A DNA stretch of 64,000 nucleotides from Pseudomonas sp. dw_358. GTDB lineage: Bacteria; Pseudomonadota; Gammaproteobacteria; Pseudomonadales; Pseudomonadaceae. Under the pieces are notes generated by a model. It saw only the letters and a list, made by a program, of their open reading frames with translations. It was not told the DNA's origin and ran no database searches. This document shows, piece by piece, positions 25,211-34,218 of this stretch. The stretch lies in assembly GCF_018449655.1 (NCBI RefSeq), contig NZ_JAAVUX010000010.1, positions 124,001-188,000 on the forward strand. The letters run 5' to 3'. A program made the position numbers and the translations under genes. Every line of letters starts with the position of its first letter. Position 1 is the stretch's first letter.

Positions 25211-26281
25211 TTAGAGCGATGACAGCCGTGTGTCGCGCGGCGGCAAAAAGCGGCGATCGAACACCGCGTCAGGTGAAGGCGTGGCGGGCAACGCATTGGT
25301 CTCGACCACCACGGCAATGTTTTTCTTGAGGCGTTCTTCGTCCACATCGCCCAGGCCGATGCGGGCAATTTCCGGATGGCTCATGTCCACGGCGATGGAG
25401 GTCTTGAGCTTGGCCAGTTCGACATCACGCTTGAGCAGCGGCTCACGTTTCATCACCGCATCGATACCGGCATCGGGATCGGCCACGACATCCTTGATCG
25501 CCTTGTCCAGCGCCGCGAGGAAGCCGCGCACCGCCTCGGGGTGCGCCTTGATGAACGGCTGCGAGAAGAAAATCGTGTTGGAATACAGGTCCATCCCGTA
25601 GTCGCCATAGCGGATGAAGCGCAGTTGCTTGTCCGGATCGATGCCCATGGCCTTGGCGCTGAACGTGATGGTGGTCAGGTAGCCAAACACTGCATCTACC
25701 TGCCCCCGCATCAGCAGTTGCTCGCGCAGGTTGGGCGCCATGTTGGTAATGTTGACTTTGGACAGGTCAATGCCGGTCTGCTTGGCCAGGGCGGGGAACA
25801 GCTTCAGGGCGCCATCTCCCGCAGGAGCACCGACCGTTTTGCCTTCCAGGTCCTTGGGCGTCTTGATCGGGCTGTCCGCCTTCACTGCGATCACGAAAGG
25901 CGGCGTGTTGAACATCATGAAAACGGCCTTGGGTGCCTGGGCAGGCTCACGCGCCGCCATCTGGATCAGTGCGCTGGTATCACCGACCCCGGCGTCATAA
26001 GCGCCCGCCGCGACCTTGGGCACCGAGGCCGACGAACCTTCGCCTTGATCGATCGTCACATCCAGCCCCTCGGCCTTGAAGTAGCCTTTATCCTGCGCGA
26101 GGTAATAGAACGCCTGAGGCCCTTCGTATTTCCAGGACATGACCAGCTTGATCGGCGTGTCCGCCAACGCCGTGCCTGCGGCCATCCAAAACGCTGCGCC
26201 GAGGCCTATGACTGCGCCAGTCGTCCGAATTTGGGCCGAGAGCGCCCGCCAGGCCTGGGGCCCGGAAAAGAAAATAGCCAT
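25211..26281 (-). CDS. Thi5/NMT1-like ABC substrate-binding protein
   Basis: A 356-residue periplasmic protein from ATG 26281 (GGAGTTACCCC). The signal peptide (hydrophobic AVIGLGAAFWMAAGTALA) is cleaved before DTPIKL. The mature start KLVMSWKYEGPQAFYYLAQD and GYFKAEGLDVTIDQGEGSS match the ThiY/NMT1 group, which binds pyrimidines, riboflavin or sulfonates. It pairs with the ATPase and permease downstream in the same operon. Upstream in-frame residues overlap the isochorismatase gene and are not part of it. Confidence 0.88.
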   Translation of the reverse strand: MAIFFSGPQAWRALSAQIRTTGAVIGLGAAFWMAAGTALADTPIKLVMSWKYEGPQAFYYLAQDKGYFKAEGLDVTIDQGEGSSASVPKVAAGAYDAGVGDTSALIQMAAREPAQAPKAVFMMFNTPPFVIAVKADSPIKTPKDLEGKTVGAPAGDGALKLFPALAKQTGIDLSKVNITNMAPNLREQLLMRGQVDAVFGYLTTITFSAKAMGIDPDKQLRFIRYGDYGMDLYSNTIFFSQPFIKAHPEAVRGFLAALDKAIKDVVADPDAGIDAVMKREPLLKRDVELAKLKTSIAVDMSHPEIARIGLGDVDEERLKKNIAVVVETNALPATPSPDAVFDRRFLPPRDTRLSSL

Positions 26282-26291
26282 GGGGTAACTC

Positions 26292-27113
26292 CTAGCGAGG
26301 TGATCCGAGTGCGGTGAGAAGTGATTGCGCCGTGGCGACGAAACCGTGCAATTGCTCGACGATGAACAAGATGGAGCGTGTGACGTAAGCGGGAGACGGC
26401 GTACTGCAGGCGTCCTTGAGCAGGATGCAGTCGTAGCCCAGGAACGCGGCGTCCTGTAGCGTGGAGAAGACACAACGATCGGTATTGATGCCCACGAACA
26501 ACAGTGTGGTAATGCCGCGCAGGCGCAACACTGCATCCAGCTCGTTGTCCCAGAAACCACTGACGCGGTGCTTGTCGACGGACAGGTCCGCCGCCTCGAC
26601 CTTGAGCTCATCGATCACCTGGGCGCCCCACTCACCTGTGACCACCGACAAGCCGCGATCGATGGGGGAGCGCTCCGCATAACCGATACCCGTCGCCGTG
26701 CGCTTGCCCTTGAAGTGAATGGTCGGGCTCAGGTTCGCCCGATCTGCACGGATCCCCCAGTTCAACCAGACCACCTGCCCGCCCGCCTCACGCCAGCAAG
26801 GCAAGAGCTTTTTCAACACCGGAATGGGTCTGCGGGTAGCACGCAGGCTGACGCCTTTCTGGGCGAACCAGCCTTCCTTGTGGCAGAAGTCGTTCTGCAT
26901 ATCCACGACGATGATGGCGCTGCGGCCCAGGTCGATTTCCAGATCCAGCAGGCTGCTCGCGAACCTGAGCGTGCGAGGCAGCCGGGGCTGGCGAACCAGG
27001 CTGACTGCCCCATCGCTGACCGACCAGGCGTTGTGCTCGGCGGGGCCGAATTTCACGTCGGCGGCAATGCCGTCGGCGGGATCAGGGATGAGGTCGATCG
27101 GTTTGATATTCAT
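26292..27113 (-). CDS. Isochorismatase-like cysteine hydrolase (biuret/ureidoacrylate amidohydrolase type)
   Basis: A 273-residue hydrolase from ATG 27113. The catalytic triad of the cysteine-hydrolase branch is complete: Asp71 (VVDMQNDF), Lys181 (SVDKHRVSGFW) and Cys214 (GINTDRCVFS), with a VxINT cis-peptide region. The family includes RutB (ureidoacrylate), biuret hydrolase and N-carbamoylsarcosine amidase, which cleave carbamoyl or ureido groups. As first gene of the cyclic-amidohydrolase operon it could hydrolyse the ring-opened N-carbamoyl product. A longer in-frame N-terminus exists but lacks support. Confidence 0.87.
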   Translation of the reverse strand: MNIKPIDLIPDPADGIAADVKFGPAEHNAWSVSDGAVSLVRQPRLPRTLRFASSLLDLEIDLGRSAIIVVDMQNDFCHKEGWFAQKGVSLRATRRPIPVLKKLLPCWREAGGQVVWLNWGIRADRANLSPTIHFKGKRTATGIGYAERSPIDRGLSVVTGEWGAQVIDELKVEAADLSVDKHRVSGFWDNELDAVLRLRGITTLLFVGINTDRCVFSTLQDAAFLGYDCILLKDACSTPSPAYVTRSILFIVEQLHGFVATAQSLLTALGSPR

Positions 27114-27448
27114 GCAAGGAACAAAGCACTGCACATGCCAGCATCCGGTTCGGATGACTGCCTTTACGCGCTTATACCGTTGCCGTATCGGCAACACTGC
27201 ACGTGCACACCCGTGGCAACGGGGATGCCCGCAAAACGCCTATGGCTGCACGCTCCGCGATTTGAAGGCGATTTGCCCAACGCCTTGGAAGGGGTTGCAG
27301 GAACACTTCAGGAACAGGACTATCGGCGGCGGCGTCCCCTTGCTCGATACTGGTGCGGGACGTACCAAAAAGGCGCAAATATTGCCATGCTGGCTGAGCG
27401 TTGACGCCGGTCAAAAGCCTGTGACAGGCTCAACGGCTGTTACCAAAG

Positions 27449-28357
27449 ATGGGAACTGCCTTGAACCATTTGCGCTTTCTGCAGTATCTGGATGAAGTGG
27501 CACGGGTCGGCTCGATTCGCCAAGCCGCCGAACGTCTTCACGTCGCGCCCTCCGCAGTCAATCGGCGAATTCAGGACCTGGAAGAAGAGCTCGGCACGCC
27601 GATCTTCGAGCGCCTGCCCCGCGGGATGCGCCTGACCGCAGCCGGCGAGCTGTTCGTCAGCTATATCCGCACGCGGGCAGCCGACCTTGCACAGGTGCGC
27701 TCCAAGATCGAAGACCTCCAGGGGCTGCGCCGAGGTACGGTCAACCTGGTCGTCAGCCAGGCCGTAGCGTCGGTGTTTCTGCCCAAGCACATCGCGCACT
27801 TCCGCACGCTCCACCCCATGGTCGAATTCCATGTCCAGGTCGGCGGCCATCGCCAGGCACTGAACGCCGTGCGCACCTTCGAAGCCGAATTGGCCCTTGT
27901 CTTCAATCTCGCACCTGAGAATGACATTCAGGTACTGGCAGAACAGGAACAACCTCTGTGCGTCATGATGCACAGAGATCATCCACTGGCTGCCAAGGCC
28001 GGCAAGATACGATTGCGCGACTGCGCAGAATATCCGCTCGTGCTGCCATCTGACGAAATGGCCGGGCGGCAACTGTTGAATGACTACTTAGTGCGTCGCT
28101 CGCTCAAACTGCGCCCCGCCATCGAAAGCAATAGCTTCGATTTTCTGCGCGGATACCTCTACTACGAACAGGCATTGTCGTTTCAAGTGGCGATTGGGGT
28201 CATGACCGACGGCGGCCAATTGATCAGCCGAGACATTGATGACAGTGGTTTTCCGAAAGGCCGACTGGTACTGGCAGGTCTTCGCGGGCGTCAGCTTCCG
28301 GTGATTGTGTATGCCTTTGCCGAATACATTTCGCAGGTGTTTGGGAGTGATCAGTGA
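27449..28357 (+). CDS. LysR-family regulator, divergent from the amidohydrolase operon
   Basis: A 302-residue LysR protein: N-terminal helix-turn-helix with VGSIRQAAERLHVAPSAVNR, and effector domain from about residue 90 (VNLVVSQAVASVFLPKHIAH). The start is ATG 27449; a TTG four codons later is possible. It is separated from the isochorismatase-like gene by 335 bp, which contain no other convincing gene and presumably hold the shared promoter. By position it controls the eight-gene catabolic operon in response to its substrate. Confidence 0.88.
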   Translation: MGTALNHLRFLQYLDEVARVGSIRQAAERLHVAPSAVNRRIQDLEEELGTPIFERLPRGMRLTAAGELFVSYIRTRAADLAQVRSKIEDLQGLRRGTVNLVVSQAVASVFLPKHIAHFRTLHPMVEFHVQVGGHRQALNAVRTFEAELALVFNLAPENDIQVLAEQEQPLCVMMHRDHPLAAKAGKIRLRDCAEYPLVLPSDEMAGRQLLNDYLVRRSLKLRPAIESNSFDFLRGYLYYEQALSFQVAIGVMTDGGQLISRDIDDSGFPKGRLVLAGLRGRQLPVIVYAFAEYISQVFGSDQ

Positions 28358-28455
28358 ATCTGCAGGTCTCGTTGCTTGAGGCGTGCAATCGATAGAACGC
28401 GTTGCGAAGAGCTCCAACTGAGCGCCACTGACGTTGAGGGCCGCCTGAGCGGCCT

Positions 28456-29505
28456 TCAATGCGCTTTCAAGGTAAGGATGCTGAAGGTATCGGCATGGAA
28501 CTGCGGGTCGGCTTTCGGCACCTCGGCAGTGGGCGCCGGTTGGGTGAAGTCCATGGCGAACAGGTAGGCACGGCCGCGCTGGGCGTCGAACACCATGTTG
28601 TGAGCCCACGGGCGGGTGCCCACGGCGCCTCGCAGGCGGAACCGGCCGTCGGCGTCCTGGCCGACCACGGTAAGACTGGCGTCGACGCCACTGGGAATCA
28701 GCACCTGCTTGCGCTGCGCGTCATAGGCCAGGGTGTTGACCGCATGGGTGATCGGCAGCGTGGCCTGCAGCGCGCCGCTGGCCAGGTCGGCGATCACCAG
28801 CACCGGCGGCGCCCCACGGCAGGCCACGAACAGATGCCCGCCCGCCTCGTCCGCGGCCAGCGCGCTCGGTTTGCCGCAACCCGGATAGCTCAGCAGGCGC
28901 TGCTCGGCCAGCTGGGGGCCGCTGAGCACCGCGACCTGATCTTCATCCCTGAGCGGCACGATAAAGCGCCCGTCCTTCAGCCCAATGGGCCCATCGAGCT
29001 TGCGCGCGGCGATGTCGCGCTCGCCGACAATGCGATCGCTGGCCGGGTCGAGAAAGTACAGGGTCGAGTGGTCGCCACGGCGGCCGCTGGTGATGATCAC
29101 CCGGTCGCTGTGGCCGTCGTACAGCAGGTTGTTGAGGTTGCCGCTGTCCACCGGCAAGCGCTCCAGCACCTTGCGCTGCTTGAGGTCAACGATGCCGAGA
29201 CTGCCGTCCATGTTGGCAACGTAGGCGCGGTTGCGCACCGGCACCAGCACCACCGCGTTGGCGCCGGTGGAGTTGGCCAGCGTGCCGAGGGCTTTCTGCC
29301 GCTGCACGTCGAACAGGCTCAGGCCGTTTTCCCGGCGCGCCACGAACAAGGTCGGACTGTTCGGGTCGAGCGCGCCGAAACCCCAGCTGTGGCCGCTGCC
29401 GGGCAAGGTGCGCACGGCTTCGGTGCGGTACAGCAGCGCGTCTTGCCCATGGGCCAGGCCACACACCAGCGGTAAGGCCAAGGTCAGCCGTTTCAACGTC
29501 TTCAT
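28456..29505 (-). CDS. Exported YncE-like beta-propeller protein
   Basis: A 349-residue protein with signal peptide (LTLALPLVCGLAHG) and repeated beta-propeller blades (GFGALDPNSPTLFVARRENG; AVVLVPVRNRAYVANMDGSL; LLYDGHSDRVIITSGRRGDH; AHNMVFDAQRGRAYLFAMDF). YncE-like periplasmic propellers are often linked to iron or metal uptake loci. It starts 3 bp after the TonB receptor stop, so it is co-transcribed and probably assists the receptor in the periplasm, for example in siderophore handling (inference). A GGCCGC/GCGGCC hairpin overlaps its stop at 28437-28456. Confidence 0.85.
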   Translation of the reverse strand: MKTLKRLTLALPLVCGLAHGQDALLYRTEAVRTLPGSGHSWGFGALDPNSPTLFVARRENGLSLFDVQRQKALGTLANSTGANAVVLVPVRNRAYVANMDGSLGIVDLKQRKVLERLPVDSGNLNNLLYDGHSDRVIITSGRRGDHSTLYFLDPASDRIVGERDIAARKLDGPIGLKDGRFIVPLRDEDQVAVLSGPQLAEQRLLSYPGCGKPSALAADEAGGHLFVACRGAPPVLVIADLASGALQATLPITHAVNTLAYDAQRKQVLIPSGVDASLTVVGQDADGRFRLRGAVGTRPWAHNMVFDAQRGRAYLFAMDFTQPAPTAEVPKADPQFHADTFSILTLKAH

Positions 29506-29508
29506 GGT

Positions 29509-31920
29509 TTAAAACTCCAGCGTCGACGACAGGGTGAACTGGCGCACATCCCCCATGGAGATGAAGTAGCGGTTCACGCTGGAGGTGTAGTAGGTGCGGT
29601 CGAACAGGTTCTTGACGTTGAACGCCAGGTTCAGCTTGTGACCATCGAGGTGGGTGTCGTACGAGGCGAACGCGTCCACCGTGGTGTACGACGGCAGGTA
29701 GAAGCTGTTCGCCGAATCACCCGGGCGCTCACCCACGTAATGGGCGCCGCTGCCGACGCGCAGGCGGTCACCGCCAAACACGTTGCCGAAGTCGTAGACC
29801 GCCGACAGCGCCGCGGTCTGGCGCGCCGTGTTCCACAGGCGGTTGCCCTGGTAGAGCTGGTCCTTGGTGGTGATGGCGTCCAGGTACGCGTAGCTGCCGA
29901 TCACGCTCCAGGCGTCGGTGATTTCCCCGGTCACGTCCAGTTCCACGCCCCGCGAACGGGCGGCGCCAGAGGTGCGCCAGTCAGTGGCGCCGGTGGCATT
30001 GTTGTACTGCGATACCAGCACGTTCTTCTTGTCGATATCGAACAACGCCAGGGTACCGGTCACGCGGCCGGGGATTTCCAGCTTGGCGCCGATTTCATAA
30101 GACTTGGCGTGCTCCGGCAGCACCGACGAATCGATGGTCACGCCGCTGGACAGCTGGGCGATGCTGGAGGTCGGCTTCAGCGATTCGGTGTAGCTGCCGT
30201 AGAATGACAACACGTCGTTGAACTGGTACACCAGCCCGGCGCGGGGCAGGAATTTCTCGCCGTTGATATCGGTGTTGGTCTTGAATGGCCGGCCCTTGCC
30301 TGCCAGTTGGTCGTACATCTGGTAGCGGCCGCCGAGTACCAGCGTCCACTGCTCGGTCAGGTGCAGCGCGTCCTGCAGGAAGGCCGACTGCGCGCGCAGC
30401 TTGTCGGTCTGATCGCTGTCGCTGGCCGACACCGTCGACGACGGGCTCATCTGGCCATAAACCGGGTTGTAGACGTTGAAGCCGCTGGACGGCGTCTGCC
30501 GCAACAGGTCAGCGCGATAGATCTTGCGTTTTTCGTTGTCGAGGCCGAACTGCAGGTCGTTCTGGAAGCCGGCTACCTCGACGTTCCCTTCCATCGAAGC
30601 GATCGCATAGCTGTCGGTGCTGACCGCGCCATGGGTGGCGTCGTTGCTGCGGGTGGCCGCGCCGTTGTTGGCGATGGCGGTGACGCGCAACTGGTTGGCG
30701 TCGTAGGTTTCGCGGTTCCAGCTGTAGCCGAAGTGGCCCTTCCAGTTGTCGTCGAACTGGTGGTCGACCAGCAGCTGGGTCAGGTCGGAGCGGCCTTCCA
30801 TGGTGTTGAATGTGTCATCCAGGCGCTCGGTGCGCGGTACTTTCAGGAAGCTGCCGTTGTTGTTCAGCGCGGTGCCACGGTCGAACGGCGTGAGGTATTC
30901 GCGGTGCTCGTAAGACAGCACCGCTTGGGTGTCGTCGCCATACCAGGCCAGAGATGGCGCCACCAGGGATTCGCGGTGGGTGCCGAAATTGCGCCAGTAA
31001 TCCTCGTCCTCGTAGTCGACGATCATGCGGTACGCCAGCGGGGTGTCACCGATCGGTCCAGTGCTGTCGAGAGTGCCGCCACTGCCATCGCGGCCGTGAG
31101 CATAGCCTGAAGCGCGGGCGCTGATCGAGTTGTAGGCCTGCAGCGAAGGGCGCTTGCTGACCACGTTGATCACACCGCCCGGGTCCATGATGCCGTACAG
31201 CAGGGACGACGGCCCTTTCAGCACTTCAACGCTGTCGGCGGCGGCGTTGAGGCCGCGGCCCTGCACCAGCGGCATGCCGTTGTGCATGATCGAGCCATCG
31301 CGGTTGCCGCCGAAGCCGCGCTTCATGATGGTGTCCTGGGTCGACGCCAAGGTGTTGCCTTGGGTGATGCCGCTGACGTTGGCCAGGGCATCGTCGAGGT
31401 TGCGCGGCTTCTGGTCACGCAGCACCTGAGACGTGACGACGTTGACCACCTGTGGGGTGTTCAACGTCGGCTTGTCGCTGTGCAGGATGGAGCTGGAGGT
31501 CGGTGGCGCCGGCTGGTAGCTGGTGTTGACGTCGCTGCTTGAATCAATCTCGGTGGCGGCGATCTCCAGGTCGCCACTGGCGTCCAGTACGTAGCTGCCA
31601 TTGGCCTGCTTCTGCGCTTGCAGGCCAGCACCGCTGAGCAGCACTGCAAGGGCGGTGTCGACGCTGTAGTCGCCTTCCAGGGTGGGGCCGCTGCGGCCGT
31701 CGGTGAGCTGGGCGTTACCGGCCAGCTCGATGCCGGCCTGCTGGGCGAAGCGCGCTAGTTGCAGGGTCAGGTTACCGGCGGGCACGTGAAAGGTCTGCAT
31801 GCCCTGGGCCGCTTGGGCGTTGGGGACGGCCAACAGGGCCATCCCACCAAAAGCCAAAGGAACGAGGATTGCCAAGGGCGTGAGGTTGAAATGACGCGAG
31901 CGCTTGTAGATCGAAGACAT
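29509..31920 (-). CDS. TonB-dependent ferrisiderophore receptor with signalling (STN) domain, FoxA/FhuE-like
   Basis: An 803-residue receptor. Signal peptide (to about residue 38, NAQAAQ); STN signalling domain about residues 40-115 (FHVPAGNLTLQLARFAQQAG ... AVLLSGAGLQAQKQ); plug about 140-265 (TLNTPQVVNVVTSQVLRDQK ... SSLLYGIMDPGGVINVVSKR); barrel to the terminal LSSTLEF. The domain set and the adjacent sigma/anti-sigma pair are those of FecA/FpvA/FoxA transducers, which sense bound ferrisiderophore and activate their own transcription. It resembles ferrioxamine-type receptors in feel, but the ligand cannot be fixed from sequence. Confidence 0.88.
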   Translation of the reverse strand: MSSIYKRSRHFNLTPLAILVPLAFGGMALLAVPNAQAAQGMQTFHVPAGNLTLQLARFAQQAGIELAGNAQLTDGRSGPTLEGDYSVDTALAVLLSGAGLQAQKQANGSYVLDASGDLEIAATEIDSSSDVNTSYQPAPPTSSSILHSDKPTLNTPQVVNVVTSQVLRDQKPRNLDDALANVSGITQGNTLASTQDTIMKRGFGGNRDGSIMHNGMPLVQGRGLNAAADSVEVLKGPSSLLYGIMDPGGVINVVSKRPSLQAYNSISARASGYAHGRDGSGGTLDSTGPIGDTPLAYRMIVDYEDEDYWRNFGTHRESLVAPSLAWYGDDTQAVLSYEHREYLTPFDRGTALNNNGSFLKVPRTERLDDTFNTMEGRSDLTQLLVDHQFDDNWKGHFGYSWNRETYDANQLRVTAIANNGAATRSNDATHGAVSTDSYAIASMEGNVEVAGFQNDLQFGLDNEKRKIYRADLLRQTPSSGFNVYNPVYGQMSPSSTVSASDSDQTDKLRAQSAFLQDALHLTEQWTLVLGGRYQMYDQLAGKGRPFKTNTDINGEKFLPRAGLVYQFNDVLSFYGSYTESLKPTSSIAQLSSGVTIDSSVLPEHAKSYEIGAKLEIPGRVTGTLALFDIDKKNVLVSQYNNATGATDWRTSGAARSRGVELDVTGEITDAWSVIGSYAYLDAITTKDQLYQGNRLWNTARQTAALSAVYDFGNVFGGDRLRVGSGAHYVGERPGDSANSFYLPSYTTVDAFASYDTHLDGHKLNLAFNVKNLFDRTYYTSSVNRYFISMGDVRQFTLSSTLEF

Positions 31921-32038
31921 GTGGCCGGTTCCGCAACGTTAGGTAGGTGAAATAGCGTGCTTTCCCTGATACCGAACGGCGGTCGCGAAAAGGGAACCGA
32001 GTTATCGAAAATATTCGCGAAGAAAAAGCGCGCGGTCG

Positions 32039-33007
32039 TCAGGCACGCGCTTCCAGGGTGACCCACCAGGGCAGCAGGCGGTTGACCCGTATCGGCAACG
32101 CGCTGGCCAGCGAGGCCAGGGCGCGATCGGTGTCGCGGATGGAGAAGGTGCCGACCACTGACAAGCGGGCGATGCGCGGGTCGCAGGCCAGATAGCCGTG
32201 GCGGTAACGGGCCAGCTCGGCGATGACCTGGCCCAGCGGCGTGCCTTCAGCCACCAACACGCCCTGCACCCAGGCGCGGTGCGGTTCGCTGGCGGGCGAC
32301 GACGGACCCAGGCCTTGGCGGTCGACGGTGATCTGCTGGCCCGGTTGCACGGTCTGGCGCTGGCCTTTGCAGGCCACCTCGACGGTACCGGCGTACACAT
32401 CAAGGCACAGCCCCGTGTCGCCCAGGCGCAGGTTGAACCTGGCGCGCTCGGCACCGAGCTCGGCATAGGGTGTATCCAGTTGCAGTTTGCCGCCGTGCCC
32501 AAGGCGGTCGTCGATGTGGACCTCGCCGCTGATCAGCTTCAGCCGGGGGCCATCCATGTCCATGGCGCTGGCGGTGTTGAGCCAGAGCCGGCCGCCTGTG
32601 GGCAATTGCACCTGTCGCTGTTCGCCGGTGTGGGTGGCGTAGTCGGCGAGCCATTCACCAGCAGCGGTGCTGCCGCCCAAGGTACGCCAGCCCAGCCAAG
32701 TGGCCAGGGTCAGGCCGCCTAGCGATAACAAGGTACGACGTCGGCTGAGACGCGGACCGCCGTTGTCGTGCAGGGCCACCATCGCGCCCTTTTTCTCCGC
32801 CGCGTCGCTGAATTGCCCGAACCGCCCGCCTACCCGTTCCACCAGGCTCCAGGCGTGACGGTGCTCAGCGTGCTGGTCGTGCCAATGCCGCCACTGGCTG
32901 CGGTCGTGTTCGGTCACGCGTTCAGAGCCCAGCAGCGCGTACCAGCTGGCGGCTTGCTGCAGCACCGGGTAGCCGGGGGCATTGGCGCCGTTCATATCGG
33001 GATTCAT
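32039..33007 (-). CDS. FecR-type anti-sigma regulator
   Basis: A 322-residue transmembrane anti-sigma factor starting at ATG 33007, overlapping the sigma gene stop by 4 bp. The cytoplasmic N-terminal domain has LLGSERVTEHDRSQWRHWHD (DUF4880). A single membrane segment lies near SLGGLTLATWLGWRTLGG. The periplasmic FecR domain includes LPTGGRLWLNTASAMD, RFNLRLGD and the C-terminal PIRVNRLLPWWVTL. It relays the receptor STN signal to the ECF sigma factor. The order sigma, anti-sigma, receptor is standard. Confidence 0.9.
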   Translation of the reverse strand: MNPDMNGANAPGYPVLQQAASWYALLGSERVTEHDRSQWRHWHDQHAEHRHAWSLVERVGGRFGQFSDAAEKKGAMVALHDNGGPRLSRRRTLLSLGGLTLATWLGWRTLGGSTAAGEWLADYATHTGEQRQVQLPTGGRLWLNTASAMDMDGPRLKLISGEVHIDDRLGHGGKLQLDTPYAELGAERARFNLRLGDTGLCLDVYAGTVEVACKGQRQTVQPGQQITVDRQGLGPSSPASEPHRAWVQGVLVAEGTPLGQVIAELARYRHGYLACDPRIARLSVVGTFSIRDTDRALASLASALPIRVNRLLPWWVTLEARA

Positions 33008-33531
33008 GGTGAAAGGCTGGCCTCGAGCACCAGGCACTGGAACATCGCCTGGGCCATGTACTTCTTGACCATGCGCTCCGACACCCCCACCTCGGCGGCA
33101 ATCTCCCGGTAGCCCATGCCGTACAGCTGGGCCAGCAGGAACGCCTGCCGCGCCTTGCCGGGCAGACGCCGTAGCATGGCATCGATCTCTTCCAGGGCTT
33201 CCAGCACCAGCGCGCGGTATTCCAGCGACGGCTCGACGAACCCCGGCTGCGAAGCCAGCGCCTCGAGCCAGGCGCGTTCCAACTGGCGGCGGCGCCATTG
33301 GTCGATGCACAAACCCCGCGCCACCGTGCACAGAAATGCCCGAGCATCACCGCTGCCGTCAAACTCACAGGGTTTGAGCAGCAGACGTACGAACGTGTCG
33401 TGGGTCAGGTCGGCGACATCGGCGGCATTGAAGGAACCACCAAAGCGCCGGCTCAACCACTGCTGAAGCCAGCCGCCGTGGTCGACATACAGGCTGCCAA
33501 CGGCGCTGGAAGTTGAGAGGGACGTGGGCAA
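33004..33531 (-). CDS. FecI-family ECF sigma factor
   Basis: A 175-residue iron-starvation sigma factor: region 2 (DVADLTHDTFVRLLL ... AFLCTVARGLCIDQWRRRQL) and region 4 (FLLAQLYGMGYREIAAEVGV SERMVKKYMAQA, read as two pieces). No ATG is available at the N-terminus; TTG 33531 is the likely start, with a poor ribosome site, so expression may be low. Upstream (33573-33599) an AT-rich stretch, GATAACCACTCTCAAAAGC, weakly resembles a Fur box, as expected for this class, but the match is poor. Confidence 0.87.
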   Translation of the reverse strand: MPTSLSTSSAVGSLYVDHGGWLQQWLSRRFGGSFNAADVADLTHDTFVRLLLKPCEFDGSGDARAFLCTVARGLCIDQWRRRQLERAWLEALASQPGFVEPSLEYRALVLEALEEIDAMLRRLPGKARQAFLLAQLYGMGYREIAAEVGVSERMVKKYMAQAMFQCLVLEASLSP

Positions 33532-33600
33532 GATGGCGTTTGACCGTCAGAGAGATGCGAGTGGTGTTACGGATGATAACCACTCTCAAAAGCATTGTCG

Positions 33601-33951
33601 ATGCAACATTATGAAAGCCTTTATGCTTTGTCCGCCTTTGTATTGTTGAGCACTTGCGTGGGCGCCATGGCACAAGACGGCAGCGTACGCGTCGAACGGC
33701 AAAGGGACGCGCAGCGCATGATCATCATGGAACATTATCAACAGCGCGATACCGGTGTGGTCAGCGCCTCACCCACCAGCCCAAGGCAGCCCGCAGAGCG
33801 CACCCGCGCTGGGCTTTTTGATCTCGAACACCGCCACAGTGGTGGCAGAGGTACCGCGGTCATAGGTGCCGTTTTTTGTCACCCACGGCGAAAAGGACTC
33901 ACAGATCCCGCTCAAGTGGGCGCAACGCACTTACGAACAGTTGGTCAATAG
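33601..33951 (+). CDS. Small exported protein, C-terminus probably fused to junk
   Basis: ATG 33601 opens with a signal-peptide-like segment, YALSAFVLLSTCVGAMAQDG, followed by a charged stretch (RVERQRDAQRMIIMEHYQQR). The remainder (Arg/Pro/Gly-rich) looks like out-of-frame sequence. Small periplasmic proteins with this start occur in pseudomonads, so residues 1-60 may be a real gene whose end was lost when the adjoining hydrolase fragment was joined. No good ribosome site is visible. Divergent from the sigma factor gene. Confidence 0.35.
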   Translation: MQHYESLYALSAFVLLSTCVGAMAQDGSVRVERQRDAQRMIIMEHYQQRDTGVVSASPTSPRQPAERTRAGLFDLEHRHSGGRGTAVIGAVFCHPRRKGLTDPAQVGATHLRTVGQ

Positions 33952-34096
33952 CCCGCAACGCGAGTTGAAAATCTTTACCGACCGCGAGGGCGGTGTGCAG
34001 CACTTCAGTTTTGATATCAGCATCAATGCCGGGCATTACATCGCCGACTGGGTGGCTGAAGTGTTAGGCGGCACGACTCTCTGCAGTCAGGGGTAG
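33866..34096 (+). pseudogene. Alpha/beta hydrolase C-terminal fragment
   Basis: About 75 residues: PFFVTHGEKDSQIPLKWAQR, then a helix, GGVQHFSFDISINAGHYIAD and WVAEVLGG. This is the end of an alpha/beta hydrolase, with the acid-containing GEKD loop and the catalytic His region (VQHFSFD). The nucleophile elbow and N-terminus are missing. From 34097 to 34218 I see nothing recognisable. Confidence 0.6.
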
Positions 34097-34218
34097 ACCG
34101 CCACTTGTGTGCTGAGGTAGCGATGCAGCCAGGCATTGAATATCACAGGCAGATAGTGGCGACCATTACACAGCAGTCGATCTCCGCTTGCGCAATTACG
34201 GCACCGGCCCTTTGCGCT

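Noticed and set aside
33573..33599. Fur box upstream of the ECF sigma factor
   Set aside because: AT-rich with only a partial GATAA match; mentioned in the sigma factor entry but too weak to list.
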